Shown here one piece after another: positions 56,751 to 64,000 of a DNA stretch of 64,000 nt. Both the position numbers and the translations under genes were made by a program. Below the pieces are notes generated by a model. That model was not told where the DNA came from, did no database searches, and saw only the letters and a program-made list of their open reading frames with translations. The stretch comes from Neoarius graeffei (taxonomy: Eukaryota; Chordata; Actinopteri; Siluriformes; Ariidae): positions 72,690,149 through 72,754,148 of the forward strand of contig NC_083569.1 in the NCBI RefSeq assembly GCF_027579695.1. Reading direction: 5' to 3'. Every line of letters starts with the position of its first letter. The stretch's first letter is position 1.

Positions 56751-58250
56751 TTTTTTTAGTTTTATTTAACCCTTGTTTAACCAGGAAAGGTCCCGTTGAG
56801 TCACAGTGACTCTTCTTCCAGGGTGTCCTGGCCAAGTGGCAGCAAGTTAAAAAAACACAAGGACAGAGGACAACACTACCAAAACACTAAAGACTAAATC
56901 AGACTACAAAGCACACAAAACAGTGGAATATGTGCTGTAACTAAACATATAACATACACTAAATACACCAAGTCAAAGGAACACAACTAAAACAAGACAA
57001 ATCTCATAAACATAACAAAAACAATTGACAGTACAGCCAAGAACACTAAAGACAAGAGACTGCAAGAAGACAAGACTCACATAAATTCTAAGATAAAACA
57101 AAAACTAAACAACAATAAAATGATTTTTTAAAAAAAACGTAGACACATGGGCACCATATTTAAAAGCAATGGCACTGCTCTGTAAGAGCTGATTTTAAAA
57201 GATTTTTAAAAGTATTAACAGAAGGAAGTGTCTCTAGGTGTAGTGTGTTCTGAAGTTCGTTCCAAACGTATGGTGCATAGAAGGAAAAAGAGGTCTTGCC
57301 CAGTTCAGTCCTTTTTGAGGGTGTGCTTAATAGTATGTTATTTGTAGATCTTGTACTATAAATACTAGTGTGATAAGAAAGCAGATTTGAGATGTACTGT
57401 GGTAATTTACCCATTAATGCTTTCAAAGTAAAAATCAACAAGTGAAACTTTCTCCTGAGAGAGAGGACCATTGAACCATTTCATATAGCAAGCAGTGGTG
57501 AGTCCTATTTGCTGTTCCTGGGATAAAACGCAAGGCAGAATGATGTATCTCATCTCATTATCTCTAGCCGCTTTATCCTGTTCTACAGGGTCGCAGGCAA
57601 GCTGGAGCCTATCCCAGCTGACTACGGGCGAAAGGCGGGGTACACCCTGGACAAGTCGCCAGGTCATCACAGGGCTGACACATAGACACAGACAACCATT
57701 CACACTCACATTCACACCTACGGTCAATTTAGAGTCACCAGTTAACCTAACCTGCATGTCTTTGGACTGTGGGGGAAACCGGAGCACCCGGAGGAAACCC
57801 ACGGGGAGAACATGCAAACTCCACACAGAAAGGCCCTCGCCGGCCACGGGGCTCGAACCCGGACCTTCTTGCTGTGAGGCGACAGCGCTAACCACTACAC
57901 CACCGTGCCGCCCCGCAGAATGATATAAAACATCCAATTTTTTCAATAGCAATTGTGAGGAATGCATATAAATCATATCACCATAGTCTAATACTAATAA
58001 GAAGGTGCTCTCTACCAACCTTTTTCTTGCTTTGTATGGAAAACACTTGTCTAAAATAAAATCCTAATTTGGGTCTGAGTTTTTTTTAAGAGACACTCAA
58101 TATGTGTACTAAACGACAGTTTATCATCCAACCATATTCCTAGGTATTTATAGGAGGATACTTTTTCTAACTGTGTTCCATTCATAGTACAAATAGTGTC
58201 ATTACAAGATGTGTGAAGACAATTAACCCTAAATGGTTTCAAACTGAAAA
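56751..58250 (-). mobile_element. 5'-truncated LINE remnant in RPS4X intron 1
   Basis: Minus-strand frames encode the end of a LINE ORF2: SSYKYLGIWLDDKLSFSTHI (about 58170-58110) after the RT core, then LVLDYGDMIYMHSS, and after the SINE a C-terminal block (LPQYISNLLSYHTSIYSTRS; SFSFYAPYVWNELQ). The 3' end near 56751-56830 has TTTAACCAGGAAAGGTCCCG, a tail common in fish LINEs. A SINE splits it at 57545-57914. Clade not assigned. Confidence 0.8.
57545..57914 (-). mobile_element. V-SINE-like SINE (copy 15), nested in the LINE
   Basis: Complete minus-strand copy, near consensus, with a perfect 10-bp target duplication GCAGAATGAT (57535-57544 and 57915-57924). Confidence 0.95.
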
Positions 58251-58277
58251 TTAAGTTGTGGTTATTGTGTGTTTCAG

Positions 58278-58355
58278 GCCCGCGGACCGAAGAAACACCT
58301 GAAGCGCGTTGCAGCGCCCAAACACTGGATGCTTGACAAACTTACTGGAGTGTTT
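58278..58355 (+). CDS. rps4x: RPS4X coding exon 2
   Basis: The acceptor is TGTGTTTCAG and the donor GTGAGT. Encodes [19 protein letters not shown], then DKLTGVF (residues 2-27), the RS4NT domain at the N-terminus of eukaryotic ribosomal protein eS4. eS4 is a 40S subunit protein that binds 18S rRNA near the mRNA entry side. The sequence matches vertebrate RPS4X essentially residue for residue. The 78-bp exon keeps phase 0 on both sides. Confidence 0.97.
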
Positions 58356-58463
58356 GTGAGTTTTCTTCCTCCCACTATCACTCTGATGATGATGATTGTG
58401 TGTATAGTAGCTTTTGTGGAGGAAAATGTAGTTCGTCCTGACCTGGTGCTGTATTTTGTTCAG

Positions 58464-58644
58464 GCTCCTCGGCCCTCCACCGGTCCCCACAAGCTGAGGG
58501 AGTGCCTGCCCCTCATCATCTTCCTGAGGAACCGGCTCAAGTATGCGCTGACTGGAGATGAGGTCAAGAAGATCTGCATGCAGAGGTTTATCAAGGTTGA
58601 TGGCAAGGTTCGCACCGACATCACCTACCCTGCTGGATTTATGG
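58464..58644 (+). CDS. rps4x: RPS4X coding exon 3
   Basis: The acceptor is TTTTGTTCAG and the donor GTAAGT from 58645. Encodes residues 28-87 plus one base: [20 protein letters not shown], then [19 protein letters not shown] and an S4-type RNA-binding region ending ITYPAGFM. Compared with human RPS4X I see Ile-to-Val at VDGKVRTD as the only clear change. The remaining exons (KOW domain and C-terminus) are not in the window, so intron 3 exceeds 5.3 kb. Confidence 0.97.
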
Positions 58645-59270
58645 GTAAGTCTGTGAGAGTAAGTGTTGAAATTACACTCCTGATACCGGAGAGAGTTTGC
58701 CAAATTAGCATCACATGGGTTGAGATGTGTATAGATGAAAGTTGACAAAACTCTTGAAAATCTCCGGTTTCCCGAATGCAGAAATTTGGTTTCCAGATTT
58801 TTTGCGTTCCTAGACGCGGCGTAATGCTTCGCATCGTCCTTGCATGGGTGCAGTCCTTAAATAGCCCAAACACAGTTCATTGATTAAAGACAAGTGTTCT
58901 TCGTTAACAGCGCGCGTGCCGGAGCTCGTTAGGAAGGCGCTCCTTCAGGTGCACAAGCTAAGGCGTGCAGGACTGACACTGTTCTGCGCAAGCACAACAT
59001 AATCGCACTAGAAAGCACGGTCAAGCTGCCAGTGTAGCTGCAGTCTTTTTAGTTGCGAATTACAAGTATTTCCTCTTGTTAATAATTCACCATGTCAAAA
59101 CAAGTGAAACTTTCCTCCTCCTTTCGACGTGAAGAGAGGTCAGCAATTATATATTTTTTTCCATCAAAGTTGCATATTGTGGCTTCGAAGCCAAGTTTTA
59201 GTGCCGTTTCTAGATCACAACATCAAGAACGCGTGGAAGAAACAGCAATAATGGAAGAGCCGGTTTCTAA

Positions 59271-59947
59271 TGCCGCTTTTCCACTACCAACGCAGCTGAG
59301 TTGGGCTGAGTCGGGCTGAGCCGTGCGGTGCTGAGTCGAGCTGAGCGGGGCTGTTGGAGTTGCATTTCGACTACAACCGCGCTGAACTGTGCTGGCTGGA
59401 AGTGGGTGGACACATTGGGTGGAGTTAGCGAAAGTGGGTGGACGTCACGTGATGACGTTAGGCGGCGCAAACAGTGACATCAGTGAGCTTTTAAGCGGTA
59501 GTCTCACGACCCGGATAGTAAACAATAAACATGGTGTCGTTAGTGTTGCTGGTCTTGGTGCTGTGGCTTGTTGTCACCGACAACGCCAACAGATACTGGC
59601 AAGAGCGTATAGATGAGGCGAGGCGCATAAGGCTTCAGAACTTCTCGTAATTTGTAATTCTTCTTCTTCCGGGTTTACGGTGTTTACAGATCCCAGCGTG
59701 CTCGCGGGGCGTGTGTGGGCATGTGAGGACACTCCTCCTCACCAATCAGTGCACAGGGGAGTGTCTCCTCACGCCCCTAGCCCCACTCGGCTCGGTTTGG
59801 CTCGCTTCAGCCCCACTCCAAAACCGTGCGAGTTTTGGGTGCCGAGTAGGGCTGAAGCGAGCTGAGTCGCGCCGCACTGAGGTAGTCGAAACGTGAGCCG
59901 TATCGGGCTGAAGTGAGCTGAGAAAAGGGTAGGTGGGAAAAGGGCCA
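59271..59947 (+). mobile_element. GC-rich TIR MITE (TGCCGCTTTTCCACTACC family), copy a
   Basis: Ends TGCCGCTTTTCCAC and complement GGGAAAAGGGCCA. The interior has many GCTGAG/GGGCTGA repeats at both sides and a central ACAATAAACATGGTGTCG block. The empty site is seen in the sister sequence at 9900. No transposase. Confidence 0.88.
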
Positions 59948-60544
59948 TTTGCTACCTAAAACTAGCAATGGTAATTTATTTTTTTGTTGCATAATGTACT
60001 CAGGCTGCCAGTCAGTGTGTGAGACAAACACACACACACCCACCCAATGCCCCCTGATTTACATGAGAAATGTGGTATTCATTGGTGTGTTTAAATTTAC
60101 AGACGATGCGAACTAATGCAACAATTGGCTTCAACTCGCATAAATCTGAATTGGAAATGTTTAGTTCACTTTAGCTTTTGCAAACGCACAACTCTACTAA
60201 AAGATTGAGCCTCGTTTATCAATGTCCCCAACACAGAAACCTGAAAGCTTTAGAAACTCTAACAGACCTTTACTTTTTAACAGCACTGTTTTGGGATTTT
60301 GCTGAGTTTACCTTCAATTGTCTAATTTTTTTTTTTTTTCAAAGTAATGAACTGTGTAGCAGGAAAATCATCGCGTTTTCTAAATGCACACCTGAAAATT
60401 ACTCATTAACTAGGGGAATTAAATTTTATATTTTTGACATGTTAATCATTAATGTACATGAAGAAAAAGGCTTAAAAGCTATAACTTGTTTTAGTGAAAA
60501 TAAGTACTAGAATGCAGGGTTTTGCGTGTTATGTTATTAAATTT

Positions 60545-60571
60545 TTTTGGGGGGGGGGGACGGGGACGTAG

Positions 60572-60619
<48 letters not shown>

Positions 60620-60620
60620 A
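60545..60620. repeat. G-run, then 38-base poly-C, then poly-A
   Basis: A run of G near 60549-60559, a C homopolymer at 60572-60609 and an A homopolymer at 60610-60620. The sister copy at 10490-10520 has only a short C run. Confidence 0.9.
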
Positions 60621-60689
60621 TCTTAGTTTGACTTTCAAAAGTTCAGGATTTTTTTCTTTGCTCCACTTTCATCTCTAGATGTGTAGTCA

Positions 60690-60808
60690 TGGGGAACCCA
60701 TGGCCTAATGGTTAAAGAAGCCAGCTTGGGGATCAAAGGTGGCCAGTTCGAGCCCCTGGACTAGCAGGAATGGCTGAAGTGCTCCTGAGCAAGGCACCTA
60801 ACCCCAAC
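60690..60808 (+). mobile_element. tRNA-derived SINE, 5' part (different family)
   Basis: The head GGCCTAATGGTTAAAGAAGC (A box) and CCAGTTCGAGCCCC (B box) are followed by CTCCTGAGCAAGGCACCTAA. It continues after a nested transposon at 62239-62310 (CGCTCCCCAGGCTGCTCTGG, then TGGATAATAGCGTCTACTAA). Confidence 0.8.
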
Positions 60809-61199
60809 AGACCGTTTGCACTTAAATCACGAATCTCCCATGATGCTTTCTGATTTTGTTGCGTCTGCCATCTTTGTGGTATAGCATCCATGGCGACCGA
60901 TGAGAGTCCATTGGCGAACTGTAATTTTTTGCAAATATATCCACGAATTGAGTAATAGTGACAAGGTCAGAAACAGGGAAAAGAGATGATGTTCAGGGGT
61001 GGATCCGTACAGCAACGTCGTAGAGTATGAAGACGATGTATGGCAAATGTACACAACAAACAAAAAATCAACCTAATTATTGACGCCTTCTAGGGCAACA
61101 TTTTACTGAGCTCAGCTATCTACATTTTACTGGGGCTATGTGCTATGCATTTGTAACTATAATATAAATTGGAGTTGCACTTGCATTGTATATCACTTA

Positions 61200-61852
61200 T
61201 GCCGCTTTTCCACTACCAACACGGCTGAGTTGGGCTGAGCCCGTGCGGTGCTGAGTCGAGCTGAGCGGGGCTGTTGGAGTTGCATTTCGACTACAACCGC
61301 GCTGAACCGTGCTGGCTGGAAGTGGGTGGACACATTGGGTGGAGTTAGCGAAAGTGGGTGGACGTCACGTGATGTCGTTAGGCGGCGCAAACAGTGACAT
61401 CAGTGAGCTTTTAAGCGGTAGTCTCACGACCCGGATAGTAAACATGGGAGTCGTTAGTGTTGCTGGTCTTGGTGCTGTGGCTTGTTGTCATCGACAACGC
61501 CAACAGATACTGGCAAGAGCGTATAGATGAGGCGAGGCGCATAAGGCTTCAGAAATTCTCGTAATTCTTCTTCTTCCGGGTTTACGGTGTTTAAAGATCC
61601 CAGCGTGCTCGCGGGCGCGTGTGTGGGCATGTGAGGACACTCCTCCTCACCAATCAGTGCACAGGGGAGTGTCTCCTCACGCCCCCAGCCTCACTCAGCT
61701 CGGTTTGGCTCGCTTCAGCCCCACTCCAAAACCGTGCCAGTTTTGGGTGCTGAGTAGGGCTGAAGCGAGCTGAGTCGTGCTGCTCTGAGGTAGTCGAAAC
61801 GCGAGCCGTGTCGGGCTGAAGTGAGCTGAGAAAGGGTAGTGGAAAAGGGCCA
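61200..61852 (+). mobile_element. GC-rich TIR MITE, copy b, with TTA target duplication
   Basis: Same family as 59271. TTA at 61197-61199 and 61853-61855 defines a 3-bp duplication, as made by PIF/Harbinger elements. Third nesting level: MITE in THAP transposon in SINE. Confidence 0.92.
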
Positions 61853-61918
61853 TTACAGTATGTCGCATCTTTATATGTTTTGTCTATGGTTCACAGAAAC
61901 GGTACAAATAAACTTAAC

Positions 61919-62134
61919 CTTTACGAAATGATCTGCACATACTTGTACATATTTTGTAGTCTGGTCTCTTTTATGTCCGATCTGTTCAGATTTGCAAGCC
62001 ACTGTCTGTCGTCTATGGGTTAGAGCTTCCATTTGGGGTCTTTCTCGCATTTTAACAGTGGGTAAACTAAACAATCTGACTCCAGCCTTGCAGAATTGTT
62101 TTGAGCAGCTGATAATTGCGCAAATTTGCGACAT
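61919..62134 (-). pseudogene. THAP-domain exon of the nested transposon
   Basis: ATG at 62134, 72 codons to a candidate donor (AAAG, then GTTAAG) at 61919. Visible THAP features: paired Cys in CAIISCSKQ near the start, LFSLPTVKMRERPQ in the middle, and CADHF with the C-x2-H pair near the end. The usual Trp is replaced. Downstream transposase exons are absent. Confidence 0.7.
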
Positions 62135-62238
62135 TTCATATGAAGGTACTTGTTGCTACGCATGTTATTCCACAAAGATGGCGGACACAGATAAACCAGA
62201 GAGGATCATGGGCATGTGACGTCATGTGCAAACGGTCT

Positions 62239-62310
62239 ACCGCTCCCCAGGCTGCTCTGGGTATGTTGTATGTCGCTCTGGATAATAGCGTCTACTAAAT
62301 CCCTGTAATT
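62239..62310 (+). mobile_element. tRNA-derived SINE, 3' part
   Basis: Continuation of 60690-60808 after the nested transposon; ends AATCCCTGTAATTTAA. Confidence 0.75.
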
Positions 62311-62910
62311 TAAGGTGATGGCCCAGCGATGGTATAGATCTTTCGTCTCATGGCATCGTCAGATCGTACAAGCAGTACGGTGAACTCTGATCTGATTTTA
62401 TGTATGTGTCTGAGCTCAGATTTGCTTTAGAGGTCATTAGACTTATTCAGATTGGAATAGTTTTACATGTAGACTTGGAATAACGTAATGGTTACTGAAG
62501 TAGAGATTTTTAGTCTTTTTTTTTTTTTTTTTTTTTAACCAGGTCCTCCTGACTGACATGTTGGCAAAGAGAACGTAACTTCCTGTGGGAATCAGGGTTT
62601 TGTTCTTTTTCTTCCGACATTCTTAGAAATATTAGGTTTTTCCAATTGGATTCAAAGTTTTAATGCCTCAGTTTGACACAATGAAATTCTGTTGGTGAAA
62701 TCCCAATTCAGTGTCATTAAGATAAATTACATTACCAAAGAGGGAGAGATTAAAGGAAAACTCTGGCGTATTCATTTATTTATTTATCTAACTAAACCTG
62801 GGCTCTATCCCATATCTTTGGGCCCAAATATTTACTCGGGACAAAAATGATTGAAATTGGTCCAGTATTGAGTTAGAACATGTACACTTCTGGAAACATG
62901 GAAAGGAACC
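62311..62910 (+). other. RPS4X intron 3, no exon seen
   Basis: Intronic DNA with a T-run at 62517-62536. I searched for the next RPS4X exon and did not find it. Confidence 0.5.
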
Positions 62911-62913
62911 TTA

Positions 62914-63246
62914 TGGCCCTTTTCCACTACCCTTTCTCAGCTCACTTCAGCCTGACACGGCTCGCGTTTCGACTACCTCAGAGTGGCGCGACTCAGCTCG
63001 CTTCAGCCTTACTCAGCACCCAAAACTCGCACGGTTTTGGAGTGGGGCTGAAGCGAGCCAAACCGAGCCGAGTGGGGCTAGGGGCGTGAGGAGATACTCC
63101 CCTGTGCACTGATTGGTGAGCAGGAGTGTCCTCACATGCCCACACGCCCCGCGAGCACGCTGGGATCTGTAAACACCATAAACCCGGAAGAAGAAGAATT
63201 ACGAATTACGAGAATTTCTGAAGCCTTATGCGCCTCGCCTCATCTA
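62914..63246 (-). mobile_element. GC-rich TIR MITE, copy c (partial)
   Basis: Starts TGGCCCTTTTCCACTACC after TTA and covers the 3' half of the family in minus orientation, stopping at GCCTCGCCTCATCTA where copy d begins. Confidence 0.85.
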
Positions 63247-63750
63247 TGGCCCTTTTCCACTACCCTTTTTCAGCTCACTTCAGCTCGCTTCAGCTCACTT
63301 CAGCCCGACACGGCTCGCGTTTCGACTACCAAAAACCAGCACGACTCAGCTCATTTCAGCCCTGCTTAGCCCCTAAAACTCACACCGTTTTGGAGTGGGG
63401 CTGAAGCGAGCCAAGCCGTGCCGAGTGAGGCTGGGGGCGTGAGCAGACACTCCCCTGTGCACTGATTGGTGAGGAGGCGTGTACTCACATGCCCACACAC
63501 GCCCCGCAAGCACGCTGGGATCTGTAAACACCGCAAACCCGGAAGAAGAAGAATTACGAATTACGAGAATTTCTGAAGCCTTATGCGCCTCGCCTCATCT
63601 ATACGCTCTTGCCAGTATCTGTTGGTGTTGTCGGTGACAACAAGCCACAGCACCAAGACCAGCAACACTAACGACTCCATGTCCTCCATGTTTATTGTTT
63701 ACTCTCCGGGTCGTGAGACTACCGCTTAAAAGCTCACTGAATCAGTGACA
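63247..63750 (-). mobile_element. GC-rich TIR MITE, copy d (partial)
   Basis: Starts TGGCCCTTTTCCACTACC directly after copy c, same orientation, and extends further into the family (to the sequence matching about 59470). It lacks the other terminal repeat. Confidence 0.85.
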
Positions 63751-64000
63751 TACAGAGCATCGTGGACGAGTTCGCGGAGCGCAAGGCTCGTCGTATGCCC
63801 TTCAAATAATGCGCGCAGTAGGCTATTGATGTTTTATTATGAGCCATGTACAGTATGTCGCCTAATGTTTTTTTGTTTGAGTTACATGTTCGTCTGAAGG
63901 ACTTAATGTACAAAATAACATAGTTGCACCCCGTAGTGTTGAAATTGGTAAACACAGTGCATTCAGTGAGGTTTGCACCGCCCTCCTTTTATTTCTGACT
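63751..64000 (+). other. RPS4X intron 3, window end
   Basis: AT-rich sequence, no exon or repeat recognised. Confidence 0.5.

Larger units (their letters stand above)
58742..60677. mobile_element. Second copy of the 8981-type element interior, in RPS4X intron 3
   Basis: Collinear with 9443-10550, including the CpG-rich patch, the micro-ORF (ATG 59092, exon to 59138; exon 2 from 59214) and the 3' part. The terminal inverted repeats are missing, so it is truncated at both ends. It is interrupted by the TGCCGC element at 59271-59947 and by a poly-C tract. Confidence 0.82.
60809..62238 (-). mobile_element. THAP-carrying DNA transposon nested in a SINE
   Basis: Inverted ends AGACCGTTTGCAC and complement, extending imperfectly through CCATCTTTGTGG. 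The SINE continues on both sides with AC repeated (60807-60808 and 62239-62240), a likely 2-bp duplication. It carries a THAP exon on the minus strand (61919-62134) and a nested MITE (61200-61852). No catalytic domain seen. Superfamily not assigned. Confidence 0.8.

Noticed and set aside
58382-58450. Box C/D snoRNA in RPS4X intron 2 (TGATGATGA and CTGA motifs)
   Set aside because: No terminal stem pairs around the boxes and no C'/D' pair is seen. The TGATGATGATGA run looks like simple sequence.
1-64000. CRISPR array, operon or other prokaryotic system
   Set aside because: Repeats are microsatellites, SINEs or transposon units. Genes have spliceosomal introns, so the sequence is vertebrate.

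Overview
This window is vertebrate genomic DNA, almost certainly from a teleost fish. The evidence is three split vertebrate genes with GT/AG introns and a very dense load of fish-type transposable elements. These include V-SINE-like tRNA-derived SINEs, Tc1-like elements, THAP-carrying DNA transposons, and a Ty3/gypsy element with the Gmr1-type pol order known from fish. The main SINE family, whose tail is built on ATGAG repeats, makes me suspect an otophysan such as a catfish, but that is memory-based inference.

The host genes are all on the + strand. (1) The last four coding exons of HDAC8 lie at 1-180, 2686-2780, 17673-17778 and 25037-25059; the gene begins upstream of the window. (2) CITED1 has its coding sequence in one exon at 35894-36361, with a long 3' UTR. 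(3) The first three coding exons of RPS4X lie at 56278-56280, 58278-58355 and 58464-58644; the gene continues beyond the window. From general knowledge, HDAC8-CITED1-RPS4X are neighbours with shared orientation on human Xq13.1, so this is a conserved synteny block. The three genes work separately: a zinc lysine deacetylase, a CBP/p300-binding transcriptional co-regulator, and a 40S ribosomal protein.

Region by region: 1-25 kb is HDAC8 exons and large introns filled with nested DNA transposons, SINEs, a near-complete Tc1-like transposon (23045-24646) and unique stretches that may hold conserved non-coding elements. 25-35.9 kb is the HDAC8 3' end and a repeat-rich intergenic spacer with templated duplications and many SINEs. 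35.9-37.5 kb is CITED1. 38-48 kb is a mosaic of SINEs, LINE fragments, hairpins and microsatellites. 48.3-53.2 kb is a degraded Gmr1-like LTR retrotransposon (gag, protease, integrase, then reverse transcriptase/RNase H). 54.7-55.9 kb is a THAP-containing DNA transposon. 56.2-58.6 kb is RPS4X, with a LINE plus SINE in intron 1. 58.7-64 kb is RPS4X intron 3, expanded by at least three layers of nested transposons.

I see no prokaryotic-type system, CRISPR array or rRNA, and no tRNA gene outside SINE heads. The most interesting signals are: three unrelated DNA transposons that each retain only a THAP DNA-binding exon; the integrase-before-RT retroelement; a 31-bp copy of the RPS4X exon 1/intron 1 junction 3 kb upstream of the gene; and a two-exon micro-ORF kept in two distant copies of one repeat.
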